A DNA stretch of 64,000 nt from Bacteroidota bacterium (GTDB lineage: Bacteria > Bacteroidota > Ignavibacteria > Ignavibacteriales > Melioribacteraceae), in the NCBI GenBank assembly GCA_018818165.1, contig JAHISP010000084.1:357530-421529 (forward strand), written 5' to 3'. The translations under genes were made by a program, and so were the position numbers. The notes beneath the pieces were generated by a model that was given only the letters and a program-made list of their open reading frames with translations, did no database searches and was not told the DNA's origin. Each line of letters starts with the position of its first letter. Positions within the stretch are counted from its first letter, which is position 1. Shown piece by piece: positions 17,561-26,496 of this stretch.

Positions 17561-19576
17561 TTACCTCGTTTTATGATTTTCGTACCAATCAAAAATTGTG
17601 TTCCACCAAAATTTAGCATTTTGTGGCTTCAATACAAAATGAGATTCCTTAGGAAAATAAACAAATTTGGAATCTACATTCATTTTCTGCAAAGCTGTAA
17701 ACAATTCAAATGCTTGACTTTCGGGAACTCTAAAATCCATTCCGCCGTGAACAACGAGCATTGGAGTTTTAAAATTTGCTACAAATTCGCTTGGCGACCA
17801 TTTTTTGTATAACTCTTTGTTTTCCCAAGGCGCTCCGCCATTTTCCCATTCTGGAAACCAAAGTTCTTCTGTTGTTCCATACATGCTTTCAATATTGTAA
17901 ACGCCATCGTGACAAACAAGTGCATTGAATTTTGTGTTGTGTCCTTCAATCCAATTTATCATGTAACCGCCGTATGATGCACCAGCAGCAAATGTGTTTT
18001 TGGAATCGATAAATTTATAATTAGCAATTGCATAATCGTAAGCGTTCATTAAATCAACATAAACTTTTCCACCCCAATCCTGCGAAATTTCATCTGTGAA
18101 TTTTTGTCCGTAACCAGTTGAGCCACGTGGATTAGTAGCAACAACTACATATCCTTTGGAAGCAAACATTTGTGGATTCCAGCGGTAGTGAAAATCGTCA
18201 CTCCAATGTCCTTGCGGTCCACCGTGAATCAAGAAAATCATTGGATATTTTTTGTTAGCATCAAAAAATGGAGGCTTAACAATTATTGATTGAACTTTTG
18301 CGTCTTCTGCGCCTTCACTCCAAAATGTTTCAAGCTTACTCATATCAAGGTTTGCAAGTAAATCAGCATTCATGAAAGTAATTTGTTTCAAGTCACTTCC
18401 ATCGGTATTTGCTGTAAATACTTCATAAGGAAGAGTTGATTTTTGAACTTTGAATACTAATTTATTTCCAACAAGACTTAAGCTGCTTGCATCAACCTCT
18501 TTAATTAAAAGGCTATTCTCTTTTGTTTCAACATCAATTTTATAAATGGAATTATAAATTTCATTTTGAGCCAAATAATAAACGGACTTACAATCATCCG
18601 CCCAAATAAACTCACCAAATGAAATATCCAAATTATCCGAAATGTTTTGAGTTGCGCCAGTTGCTCTATTGTAAAGCATAAGCGTTTGTTTATCCGCTTC
18701 AAATCCAGCACGAGCCATTGATGTATATACAATATACTTTCCGTCTGGCGAATACACTGGCTGATTATCGTTGCCCTTGCTTGTTGAAATCATCTTTGGT
18801 TTACTTTTTCCATCAAGTGATAAAACAAAAATATCGTTGTTTGTGCTTGTGGCTGTTACTTTGTCTTTGTTCATTGTAAATGCAACTTCATTTCCGTCGG
18901 GCGAAAAATTATAATCGTTGGCACTGCCAAGAGCAATTGGAGGTGTATCAAATTTGCAATTTAAAGTTAAATCGGTAGTCTCTTTGGTTTTCAAATCCAT
19001 TAAGAAAAGGTGGCTGCGTTTAACTCCGCGCCAATCGTCCCAATGGCGGTACATAAGTTCGGTAAATACTTCAACATTTACTTTGGGATTTTCTTTTAAG
19101 GAATCTTTTTCCTTGTTGCATTCTTGTGTTTGGCAGTCGGGATGAACCATTGAAACAAACAACATTTTACTTCCATCGTTAGCCCATCTAATTCCAGAAG
19201 CTCCGCTGTATAAATCGGTTAGCTGTTCTTTGCTTGTGCCATCAAGATTGCATTGCCAAATTTGTCCGCCAAATGTATATGATAACTTCTTTCCATCTGG
19301 TGAAAAACTTGGACTGCTTTCGCTCTTCTCTGAATTTAATATTGGATGAACATCACTTCCGTCAATGTTCATAAGGTAAATATCGGTTTGTCCGGAATTT
19401 GCCTCCATTGAGTATTGTGTTACCGTAAAAGCAACTTGCTCACCATTTGGTGAAACAACAACGCTGCCAACACGTTTTATTGCCCATAAATCATCAACAG
19501 TAATTGCTCTTTTGGATTGTGCAGTTACTACAAACGTTAGACTAAAAAGGATTGCTAAAATTAAAAAGCGTTTCAT
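17561..19576 (-). CDS. S9-family serine peptidase (prolyl oligopeptidase/acylaminoacyl-peptidase type)
   Basis: A 671-residue exported peptidase with a signal peptide (FLILAILFSLTFVVTA). Residues about 25-400 form a TolB/WD40-like propeller with repeated SPDGK motifs. The alpha/beta hydrolase part has HGGPQGHW (oxyanion region), the nucleophile GASYGG (Ser534), Asp614 in HGGMDFRVP and His646 in KESHFV. Enzymes of this group cleave short peptides, often after proline or acylated residues, in the periplasm. The YkvA-like gene follows immediately. Confidence 0.92.
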   Translation of the reverse strand: MKRFLILAILFSLTFVVTAQSKRAITVDDLWAIKRVGSVVVSPNGEQVAFTVTQYSMEANSGQTDIYLMNIDGSDVHPILNSEKSESSPSFSPDGKKLSYTFGGQIWQCNLDGTSKEQLTDLYSGASGIRWANDGSKMLFVSMVHPDCQTQECNKEKDSLKENPKVNVEVFTELMYRHWDDWRGVKRSHLFLMDLKTKETTDLTLNCKFDTPPIALGSANDYNFSPDGNEVAFTMNKDKVTATSTNNDIFVLSLDGKSKPKMISTSKGNDNQPVYSPDGKYIVYTSMARAGFEADKQTLMLYNRATGATQNISDNLDISFGEFIWADDCKSVYYLAQNEIYNSIYKIDVETKENSLLIKEVDASSLSLVGNKLVFKVQKSTLPYEVFTANTDGSDLKQITFMNADLLANLDMSKLETFWSEGAEDAKVQSIIVKPPFFDANKKYPMIFLIHGGPQGHWSDDFHYRWNPQMFASKGYVVVATNPRGSTGYGQKFTDEISQDWGGKVYVDLMNAYDYAIANYKFIDSKNTFAAGASYGGYMINWIEGHNTKFNALVCHDGVYNIESMYGTTEELWFPEWENGGAPWENKELYKKWSPSEFVANFKTPMLVVHGGMDFRVPESQAFELFTALQKMNVDSKFVYFPKESHFVLKPQNAKFWWNTIFDWYENHKTR

Positions 19577-19614
19577 CTATTTCCTCAATAAAAATTGTGT
19601 AATATTATTTGATA

Positions 19615-19622
19615 CAAAGATA
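19615..19622 (-). promoter_or_regulatory. Possible Bacteroidota-type -7 promoter box for the S9 peptidase
   Basis: On the minus strand TATCTTTG matches the TAnnTTTG -7 consensus of Bacteroidota housekeeping promoters, about 40 bases before the start codon. A TTG lies upstream, but at a spacing shorter than usual, so the call is tentative. Confidence 0.35.
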
Positions 19623-19692
19623 GTTATTTGATTGGCAAAAAGGAAAAATGGAATGAGTAAGTGCATGTTGTGAGCAAAAGGGAATTATAAAT

Positions 19693-19740
19693 CTTAATTC
19701 TTAATCCTACTCTTAATCTACTCTTAGATTAAGAATTAAG
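19693..19740. repeat. Hairpin with 14-bp perfect arms
   Basis: CTTAATTCTTAATC at 19693 and GATTAAGAATTAAG at 19727 are perfect inverse complements around a 20-base loop that itself echoes the arm. Related to the inverted repeat at 4881-4945. Confidence 0.65.
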
Positions 19741-19767
19741 AGTAAGATTAAGAAAAACAGTTCAAAT

Positions 19768-19803
19768 TGTTGTCGAGGACAATTGAGGATGCCTCACTAA
19801 TAG
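19768..19803. repeat. Left half of a duplicated block (TTGTTGTCGAGGACAATTG)
   Basis: The stretch from ATTGTTGTCGAGGACAATTG to TCACTAATAG recurs at 20810-20848 with a few changes. With the long repeats at 19983 and 20858 it marks a larger duplication around the lipoprotein gene at 20298. The first copy has taken in a REP-like element just after it. Confidence 0.6.
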
Positions 19804-19915
19804 TCATTGCGAGGAGTTCGTTCTTTGAACTCCGTGGCAATCTGTTAAATTAAAATTGTTTTAGGTGTACGTCTATTCCAACAGATTGCTTCAGCAAAGA
19901 CCGCTTCGCAATGAC
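19803..19915. repeat. REP-like imperfect palindrome, copy 4
   Basis: Outer arms GTCATTGCGAGGAG and CTTCGCAATGAC, inner GGCAATCTGTT and AACAGATTGCTTC. It interrupts the duplicated block described at 19768. Confidence 0.7.
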
Positions 19916-19982
19916 ATTTCAAGACTAGCCTTTGCGTGGAATAGTCCTTGTCAGCGGGCAATAATAGCTTAAGTCTTTCCGA

Positions 19983-20166
19983 GGAGTTTTATCCCGAAGC
20001 AAACTGCCCCAGAAGAAAAACAACTAAGTTTAAACAATTTAATAATTGTTATTAAAAATTTTGTTTTATAAATATGTTTATTTAATTTGCATTTAAGATT
20101 AGCGGTTGAGTGGCGACTATGCGGGATGTGATTTGTTGGGTTTTTGTTGAGCTGCTTTCTTGGAAA
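19983..20166. repeat. Long direct repeat R1 (about 184 bp)
   Basis: It runs from GGAGTTTTATCCCGAAGC to TTCTTGGAAA and is repeated almost base for base at 20858-21042. The inner part (GCGGTTGAGTGGCGACTATG) is richer in GC than its surroundings. The two copies flank a single lipoprotein gene, as if that gene were carried on a unit bounded by direct repeats. No open frame is conserved in the repeat. Confidence 0.85.
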
Positions 20167-20297
20167 ATTAAAATTGTTAGAATGAATAATAAATTGATGG
20201 AATGTTAGCTTAGAAAAGCTGTTGCCTAACAAACCAGAATGCAACATGTTGTTGCAGCTTAGTATATCGTTATATAAACAAGCAAGGTATTTGGTAA

Positions 20298-20735
20298 ATG
20301 AAAACTATTATTTTTTTTTTGGTGTTTCTTGTCTCAGGATGTTCTAGCGTTTATTTAATTGAAGATGATAATTCTAATAGTAACATTGAAATATTAAATA
20401 TGTTGGGTACTAGATATAATTCTACAACTCAGCTTAAAGACAGTACTATTTTTAGTTCTGATTCTATTCATATTAAAAGTGATTCTTTATATTCGAATAG
20501 CTTTAATACAATTTCCATTAGAGAATTACATTCTATAGAACTAGTGGATAGAATTGATGGGTTTGCTGATGGCATTTTTATAGGAATACCTATTGCAATA
20601 GGTGCTACATTAACTGGTTTCTATCTAGGATTGGGTTGGGATGCATATATTGCTGGAGAATTTTACTATTTGGCTTCAATTATTGTTGGTGTAATTATTG
20701 GGCATAATAAAGTGTTTTTGTTTAATAGTGAATAA
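20298..20735 (+). CDS. Small lipoprotein with C-terminal membrane segments, unknown
   Basis: A 145-residue protein with a lipobox (FLVFLVSGC, Cys about 15), a serine/asparagine-rich middle, and two hydrophobic stretches near the C-terminus (about 93-112 and 121-138). The start is ATG at 20298, after AGCAAGG. It sits alone between two copies of a long direct repeat, which suggests recent arrival. Function not recognised. Confidence 0.65.
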   Translation: MKTIIFFLVFLVSGCSSVYLIEDDNSNSNIEILNMLGTRYNSTTQLKDSTIFSSDSIHIKSDSLYSNSFNTISIRELHSIELVDRIDGFADGIFIGIPIAIGATLTGFYLGLGWDAYIAGEFYYLASIIVGVIIGHNKVFLFNSE

Positions 20736-20857
20736 TTTTATTAATTGTATAACCCACCGCTGTAGCAAACCAGAGTTAAGCTTTGGCTTTTTTCAAGCTG
20801 GGTTGTTTTAATTGTTGTCGAGAGCAATTGAGGATGCCTTACTAATAGCCTTTGCCT

Positions 20858-21042
20858 GGAGTTTTACCCCGAAGCAAACTGCCCCAGAAGAAAAACAACT
20901 AAGTTTAAACAATTTAATAGTTGTTATTAAAAATTTTGTTTTATAAATATGTTTATTTAAGTTGCATTTAAGAATTGCGGTTGAGTGGCGACTATGCGGG
21001 ATGTGATTTGTTGGGTTTTTGTTGAGCTGCTTTTCTTGGAAA
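20858..21042. repeat. Long direct repeat R2 (about 185 bp)
   Basis: Second copy of the repeat at 19983-20166, same orientation, with only scattered substitutions. The part ahead of it (20810-20848) matches 19768-19803, so the duplicated block is longer than the clean repeat. Confidence 0.85.
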
Positions 21043-21230
21043 TAATAATTTTATTAGAACCAAAATATTACTGAAAACGAGTGACTGAGCGCCGAAGGAA
21101 AAGAAATTGTTAGGATAGAGCAATTATTTGTTGAGACTTGAACAGAAATGGTGCAAATAGAAAATATGGGAAGATACTTACCTAAAATTATTATCATCGT
21201 AAATATTTATTGTTTATTATATTGTAAATT
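21043..21230. other. Leader region of the restriction-modification locus
   Basis: No gene seen. The sequence is AT-rich just before the start at 21231 and contains no recognised operator or C-box. Confidence 0.3.
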
Positions 21231-23057
21231 ATGACAAAAAAATACTTATCAAATTTATTTAAGACCTATCAAAAAGGTGATGCAAGAGAGGAATCTTATT
21301 ATAAACATCTTGCTGATTTTATTACATCTTATTCAGAATCGGAACGGAAAAAGAAAATTGATGTTACTATTCTTCCCAAAAAGACTGAAGCCGGAAATCC
21401 TGATTTTAGAATTTGGGACGGCAGACAAAAAATAATTGGCTACATTGAAGCTAAAGACTTAGGTGTTGACCTTGACAGAATTGAAGACAGCGAACAACTC
21501 GAAAGATATTTATCAACTTTTCCAAATGTTATTTTAACAAATTATACAGAGTTTCGTTTATACAGAAACGGAGAAAGAATAGAAATAATATCAATTGCTC
21601 GTCCTTTTGTTATTAAAAAACTTGCCACTGTTCCGCATATTGAAAACGAAGATAAATTATTTGAACTGCTTGAAAGATTTTTAGACTTTTCACTTCCCAA
21701 AACCTATACAGCTAAAACTCTTGCTGTTGAACTTGCAAAAAGAACAAAGTTTTTAAAAGATGAAGTTGTAAGCGAAGAATTAAAATTGGGTACAGAATCG
21801 ATTCACGGTTTTTATAATGCCTTTAAAGAGTTTTTAATTGCAGGAATAAATGAAAGTGAATTTGCCGATCTTTACTCACAAACAATTACTTACGGATTAT
21901 TTGCTGCAAGGCTTCGCGCAGAAAAAGATTTTAACAGAAAACTTGCTTATTCATACATCCCAAAATCTATTGGAATATTAAGAGATGTTTTCAAATTTAT
22001 TTCATTGGAAGACTTACCACCACAGATGGAAGTGATTATAGATGATATTGCGGAAGTTCTTAATGTCGCAGATGCAAAGAAGATACTCGATCAATATTAT
22101 CACGAAGGCAAAGGAAGCGATCCCGTATTACATTTTTACGAAACATTCCTTTCGGTTTATGATCCCAAGACAAGAGAAAAGCGGGGCGTTTATTACACTC
22201 CCGAACCGGTTGTCTCTTTTATTGTTCGTTCGCTTCATCAAATACTAAAAGATAAATTTAATATTGCAGACGGTTTTGCATCAAAGAATGTAACTTTGCT
22301 TGACCCAGCCGGAGGAACACTGAGCTTTTTGGCAAAAGCAATTGAAACAGCAGTGGAAGAATTTGAGGGCAAATACGGTAAAGGTGCGGTTAAATCATTT
22401 CTAAAAGATCAGATTTTACAAAATTATTATGCGTTTGAATTGATGATGGCTCCTTACGCAATCGGGCATATGAAAATGTCTTTCCTTTTGGAAGAACTTG
22501 GCTACAGAATGGAAGATGATGAGCGTGTAAAATATTATTTAACCAACACCCTCGAAATGAAAGAACTTGATGAATCTAAATTCCCCGGAATGTCATCACT
22601 CTCTCACGAAAACCACGAAGCAGGAAAAATCAAAAAGAATGTTCCTATTCTTGTTGTACTTGGCAATCCGCCTTATTCAGGCCATTCTTCAAATACCGGC
22701 GAATGGATTTCTGATGTTATTAAAGAATACTATAAAGTTGACGGTAAACCGCTTGGTGAAAAAAATCCGAAGTGGCTTCAAGATGATTATGTTAAGTTCA
22801 TCCGATTTTCACAGTGGAAAATTGACCAAGCCGGTGAAGGCGTTTTGGGATTTATTACAAACCACAGTTATCTTGATAATCCTACTTTTAGAGGAATGCG
22901 ACAATCTTTGATGAACAGTTTTGATGAAATTTATATTATTGATTTGCACGGTAATAGCTTAAAGAAAGAAAAAGCACCAGATGGAAGTAAAGACGAAAAT
23001 GTTTTTGATATACAGCAGGGTGTTGCGGTTTGTTTTATGATTAAGTATAAGAAATAA
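21231..23057 (+). CDS. Type IIG/ISP restriction-modification protein, N-terminal nuclease plus N6-adenine methyltransferase part
   Basis: A 608-residue protein. A PD-(D/E)XK-like nuclease core is at residues 57-75 (PDFRIWDG then GYIEAK). A helical linker follows. The methyltransferase has motif I LLDPAGGTLSFL (Asp358 region) and motif IV GNPPYSG (Asn479). It stops at QQGVAVCFMIKYKK, just after the methylase core. In single-chain enzymes of this kind the chain continues here into the target-recognition part. That part is encoded separately at 23938. It should cut and methylate DNA only together with it. The DNA appears less AT-rich than its surroundings, in keeping with transfer. Confidence 0.88.
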   Translation: MTKKYLSNLFKTYQKGDAREESYYKHLADFITSYSESERKKKIDVTILPKKTEAGNPDFRIWDGRQKIIGYIEAKDLGVDLDRIEDSEQLERYLSTFPNVILTNYTEFRLYRNGERIEIISIARPFVIKKLATVPHIENEDKLFELLERFLDFSLPKTYTAKTLAVELAKRTKFLKDEVVSEELKLGTESIHGFYNAFKEFLIAGINESEFADLYSQTITYGLFAARLRAEKDFNRKLAYSYIPKSIGILRDVFKFISLEDLPPQMEVIIDDIAEVLNVADAKKILDQYYHEGKGSDPVLHFYETFLSVYDPKTREKRGVYYTPEPVVSFIVRSLHQILKDKFNIADGFASKNVTLLDPAGGTLSFLAKAIETAVEEFEGKYGKGAVKSFLKDQILQNYYAFELMMAPYAIGHMKMSFLLEELGYRMEDDERVKYYLTNTLEMKELDESKFPGMSSLSHENHEAGKIKKNVPILVVLGNPPYSGHSSNTGEWISDVIKEYYKVDGKPLGEKNPKWLQDDYVKFIRFSQWKIDQAGEGVLGFITNHSYLDNPTFRGMRQSLMNSFDEIYIIDLHGNSLKKEKAPDGSKDENVFDIQQGVAVCFMIKYKK

Positions 23058-23074
23058 TTTTTAGGAAAAATTCT

Positions 23075-23929
23075 ATGGTAGATAATAAGCATAAATCTTT
23101 GGCAATTTTCGAGGCTTTTAAAATCCGCAGGAACTATGATGAAGAAAAAGAGAAGTGGTATTTCTCGGTTATTGATATTGTTGCAGCTCTTACCGATCAA
23201 AGCGATTTTCAAATGGCAAGAAAATATTGGAATAAACTTAAAGAAAGGCTTAAAAAAGAAGGAAATGAGTCGGTGACAAATTGTCACCAACTGAAATTAA
23301 TTTCCACTGACGGAAAAAAATATGCTACAGATGTTGCCGATGTTGAAACTATTCTTCGTCTCGTTCAATCAGTACCAAGTAAAAAGGCGGAGCCTATTAA
23401 ATTATGGCTTGCTAAAGTTGGGTATGAAAGAATTGAGGAAATGAATGACCCCGAAAAAGCATTGAACCGCTCACGCGAATATTGGCAGAAACACGGAAGA
23501 AGTGAAAAGTGGATTCAGCAAAGAATGATGAGCCAAGAGACGCGAAATAAACTTACTGATTACTGGAGTGGACACGGCATTGAAAAGAAAGATGAATTCG
23601 CAATTCTTACATCTATTATACATAAAGAGTGGAGCAATTTAACAGTTAAAGAGCACAAAAACTTAAAAGGATTAAAAACGCAAAACTTACGCGATCATAT
23701 GAGCGAAGCAGAATTAATTTTTACCGCTTTGGCTGAGCTTTCTACAAGGCAAATTGCTGAAACTGAAAACACCGAAGGATTTGAAGAGAATAAAATTCCC
23801 GCAAAAAATGGTGGAAAAATTGCTAAAGATGCAAGAAAAGCTCTGGAACAAAAAACCGGAAAAAGCGTAATTACCGGCGAAAATTTTTTGCCGCCTAAAG
23901 AAACTCATAAAAAGATTAATAAAAAGTAG
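23075..23929 (+). CDS. Bro-N domain protein (DinD-like) lying inside the split R-M gene
   Basis: A 284-residue protein. The N-terminal part (about 8-115) is a Bro-N fold: IRRNYDEEKEKWYFSVIDIV, then YWNKLKERL and GKKYATDVADVETILRLVQS. The C-terminal part with REYWQKHGRSEKWIQQRMMS and HMSEAELIFTALAELSTRQI is typical of the Bro-N/DinD-like proteins of bacterial defence loci. It starts 17 bases after one half of the R-M enzyme and ends 8 bases before the other. By family it is probably DNA-binding and regulatory. Whether it controls or merely rides with the R-M system is unknown. Confidence 0.8.
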   Translation: MVDNKHKSLAIFEAFKIRRNYDEEKEKWYFSVIDIVAALTDQSDFQMARKYWNKLKERLKKEGNESVTNCHQLKLISTDGKKYATDVADVETILRLVQSVPSKKAEPIKLWLAKVGYERIEEMNDPEKALNRSREYWQKHGRSEKWIQQRMMSQETRNKLTDYWSGHGIEKKDEFAILTSIIHKEWSNLTVKEHKNLKGLKTQNLRDHMSEAELIFTALAELSTRQIAETENTEGFEENKIPAKNGGKIAKDARKALEQKTGKSVITGENFLPPKETHKKINKK

Positions 23930-23937
23930 AAAATAAA

Positions 23938-25218
23938 ATGGCTAAAGTTTATCACTCAGAAATTTATGGTTTAAGAGAAAGAAAATACGATTGGCTTAAC
24001 AAGCACGACATTAAAAATGTTAAGTGGAATGAACTTGAACCGAATAGTGAGTTTTATCTTTTTATTCCGCAAGACCAAAGATTGCAAAAAAAATATCAAA
24101 CTTATTCTAAAATAACGGAAATATTTCCGCTAAATAATACTGGAATAGTTACAAAAAGAGATTCTTTTGTGATTGGATTTAATAAAAATGAAATTAATCA
24201 AAGAATTAGAATTTTTTCAGATAAATCCTTATCTGATGAGTTTGTTTCAAAAAGTTTGAAACTTCCATTAAGGGATAAAGATAAATGGGATTTGCATGAA
24301 GCAAGAAAGCACTTTTATCGTAATAAAGATTTAGAAGATTATTATACTCATATTCAATATCGTCCTTTCGACAAGAAGTGGATATTTTATCATCCAACAT
24401 TGGTTGCAAGACAAGTTGAAAAGGTTATGATTCATCTTCTTCAAGATAATCTTGCCATTTGTGTCGGGCGTACAGGAAGTGCTACTGGTTCAGATAATTA
24501 TGATATTGTATTTATTGCTGAGAATATTGTTGATCTCAATTTATTTAGAAGGGGTGGAGAATTAGTATTTCCACTTTACCTTTATCCCGAAACAATAAAG
24601 AGAGAAAAAAAGAAAAATCCACTTGTTCAAATGATGATGTTTGAACCGGAAATAAAATATCAAGGCAAGCAGCCAAACATAAAACCGGAATTATTTGAAG
24701 ACTTAAAAAAGAATTATAAAAAAGATGTAACGCCTGAAGAAATATTTTATTACATCTATGCCGTTCTTTACAGCAATACATACCGTAAAAAATATGCAGA
24801 ATTCTTAAAGATAGATTTCCCAAGAGTTCCTTTCACTAAAGATTACAAACTTTTTATTCAAATTGGAAAACTTGGCAAACAGCTTGCGGATTTACATTTG
24901 TTAAAGTCAAAAGAATTGGATAAGACTATTTCTAAATTTCAAATAGATGGAAGCAACAAAGTAGAAAAACCTAAATATGAGGAAGGGAAAGTTTGGATAA
25001 ACAAAGAACAATATTTTGACGGAATAAAAGAAGAAGTTTGGCAATATCAAATTGGCGGTTATCAAGTTTGTGAGAAGTGGTTAAAAGATAGAAAAGAAAG
25101 AACGCTTACTTTAGATGAAATAAAAACCTATTGTAAAATTGTAACTTCGCTTTCAAAAACTATTGAATTGCAAAAAAAAATAGATAGATATTTTGAAGAA
25201 GTTGAAAAAACGGTGTAA
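23938..25218 (+). CDS. C-terminal (target-recognition) half of the split Type IIG/ISP R-M enzyme
   Basis: A 426-residue protein. Its opening, AKVYHSEIYGLRERKYDWL, is what follows the methylase core in full-length single-chain enzymes of this family. LEDYYTHIQYRPFDKKWIFYH is the conserved start of the specificity region. LVFPLYLYP and TPEEIFYYIYAVLYSNTYRKKYAEFLKIDFPRVPF are also family motifs. There is no nuclease or methylase motif. The ATG has no strong ribosome site (only AAAATAAA upstream). It may act as a separate specificity subunit together with the protein at 21231. Confidence 0.85.
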   Translation: MAKVYHSEIYGLRERKYDWLNKHDIKNVKWNELEPNSEFYLFIPQDQRLQKKYQTYSKITEIFPLNNTGIVTKRDSFVIGFNKNEINQRIRIFSDKSLSDEFVSKSLKLPLRDKDKWDLHEARKHFYRNKDLEDYYTHIQYRPFDKKWIFYHPTLVARQVEKVMIHLLQDNLAICVGRTGSATGSDNYDIVFIAENIVDLNLFRRGGELVFPLYLYPETIKREKKKNPLVQMMMFEPEIKYQGKQPNIKPELFEDLKKNYKKDVTPEEIFYYIYAVLYSNTYRKKYAEFLKIDFPRVPFTKDYKLFIQIGKLGKQLADLHLLKSKELDKTISKFQIDGSNKVEKPKYEEGKVWINKEQYFDGIKEEVWQYQIGGYQVCEKWLKDRKERTLTLDEIKTYCKIVTSLSKTIELQKKIDRYFEEVEKTV

Positions 25219-25276
25219 AAACCCAATAACAATAATGATAAATTGGAAGTTATGAGCTGGAATCCCCCAAAGGGAA

Positions 25277-25505
25277 GCATGACTAAACAGTCAAAGCCAG
25301 AAAAATAAAAAGTGGAGGCGTGACTAAACAGTCACGACAAGAGAAAGTAAAAAGTGGAGGCATGACTAAACAGTCATGGCAAGAAAAAGTTAAAAGTGGA
25401 GCTTTGACTAAACAGTCGCGGCAAGAAAAGGTAAAAAGTGGAGGTTTGACTAAATAGTCACGACAAGAAAAACCCAAAAGTTGGTTTTGACTAAACAGTC
25501 ACAAC
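25277..25505 (+). repeat. Tandem repeat, six units of 41-42 bp with hairpin cores
   Basis: Units begin with TGACTA at 25280, 25321, 25363, 25405, 25447 and 25488. Each has a GACT-AAAC-AGTC stem-loop. In units 2 and 3 the outer pair is G-C in one and A-T in the other, a compensatory change. Each unit has AGTGGAG followed by GTG, ATG or TTG, so 14-codon units could be read in the plus frame (one open run, GTG 25320 to TAG 25457) and also on the minus strand. The array lies between the R-M locus and the DUF6261-like gene. Confidence 0.85.
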
Positions 25506-25592
25506 AAAAAAGCAACAAGAGAGGAATGATTTGGTGTTTTTGCATTAGGGTTAATGCAAAAGCAATTTATAAAAAAACAATAGGAGCAAAGA

Positions 25593-26324
25593 ATGGGTCA
25601 AATCAGCAAACTAACAACAACAGTTAGAACAACGGAAATCAATTCGGTTACAAGCGGGATAATAGCCGAATATTCACAAACCACATTAAGCAGCGATGCA
25701 CATTTAGCCACTATTTTTGAACAACTACAGCCAATTAACGCAAAGTTAACAGAATCAATAAACCGCATTAAAGCTGAAAGCAATCTTGAAGAAAAAGACG
25801 AGCTAAGAGATAACAAAATAAGAGCAATAAATTATCTTGCCCTGGGTTTTGAGCATCATCCCGATGCAACAATTAGCAATGCCGCAAAAATTGTAAATGC
25901 CGTATTTGAGCATTATGGAATGAACTTAGTAAACGAAAGCTATGCAACGGAATCATCCTTAATTGCCTCGTTGTTGCTTGAGTTCGGCAAAGCAGATTTA
26001 CAAGCTTCAATTGCCTTGTTGCCGGGTTTAAGTCAACTAATTGACGAACTAAGCACCATAGAAGCAGAATTTGAAGAAGCACAACTTGCTTTCCAAACAG
26101 AAAAAGCGACAGATGGAAATAAGGAAAGTGCCACAGAAATAAAAAAAGAACTTCTTACAGTAATTAACGAAAAACTTGTAGTTTACTTGCGAGCAATGGT
26201 AATGGTTGACGAAGCAAAATACGGCGCTTTTGTTGGAGTAGTATCTCAAATAATAGATGATATGAATGTAATAATAAAGAAAAGAAAAAAAACAGTAGAG
26301 CCAGTTAATACTGTTAATAATTAA
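25593..26324 (+). CDS. DUF6261-like protein
   Basis: A 243-residue, soluble, largely helical protein without signal peptide. The segments EINSVTSGIIAEYSQTTLSSDAHL, INRIKAES and RAINYLALGFEHHPDATI resemble the DUF6261 family common in Bacteroidota, which has no known function. Preceded by AGGAGCAAAGA. It follows the tandem repeat and lies among transposable palindromes. The family name is from recollection of the sequence pattern, so moderate confidence. Confidence 0.65.
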   Translation: MGQISKLTTTVRTTEINSVTSGIIAEYSQTTLSSDAHLATIFEQLQPINAKLTESINRIKAESNLEEKDELRDNKIRAINYLALGFEHHPDATISNAAKIVNAVFEHYGMNLVNESYATESSLIASLLLEFGKADLQASIALLPGLSQLIDELSTIEAEFEEAQLAFQTEKATDGNKESATEIKKELLTVINEKLVVYLRAMVMVDEAKYGAFVGVVSQIIDDMNVIIKKRKKTVEPVNTVNN

Positions 26325-26331
26325 GGAATAA

Positions 26332-26436
26332 AAACCAGTAAACTGGTGATATTTAATAAAGGTTGTTTCATTAACCCATGACTTAAGTCATGGGTTAATT
26401 AGAATGTATCTTCGCTCACAACCGGTTTACCGGTTT
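26332..26436. mobile_element. MITE/REP-like element with nested palindromes
   Basis: The ends AACCAGTAAACTGGT and ACCGGTTTACCGGTT are imperfect inverse copies of each other (14 of 16 with flanks) and each is itself palindromic. In the centre, 26370-26399 is a perfect 30-bp palindrome (TTAACCCATGACTT and its complement). No open frame. Such elements are usually moved in trans by a REP-associated or IS200-like transposase, which is not in this window. Confidence 0.7.
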
Positions 26437-26496
26437 AACATATTTTATTTTTTGCGAAGGATAGCTAGGCAATCACAAAATCAGTAAATTTTAACT

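Noticed and set aside
20220..20285. attC site before the lipoprotein gene at 20298
   Set aside because: GCCTAACAA and CGTTATATA look right but the inner arms do not pair; not strong enough to list as a feature.
25283..25477. Minus-strand 64-residue frame made of FSCRDCLV-type 14-residue repeats
   Set aside because: It exists only because the DNA repeat has a period divisible by three; no ribosome site, and the hairpin cores explain the conservation better. Kept as a repeat, with the plus frame mentioned as a possibility.
25277..25505. CRISPR array
   Set aside because: The units have no unique spacers; variation is scattered through the unit, and no cas genes are near.
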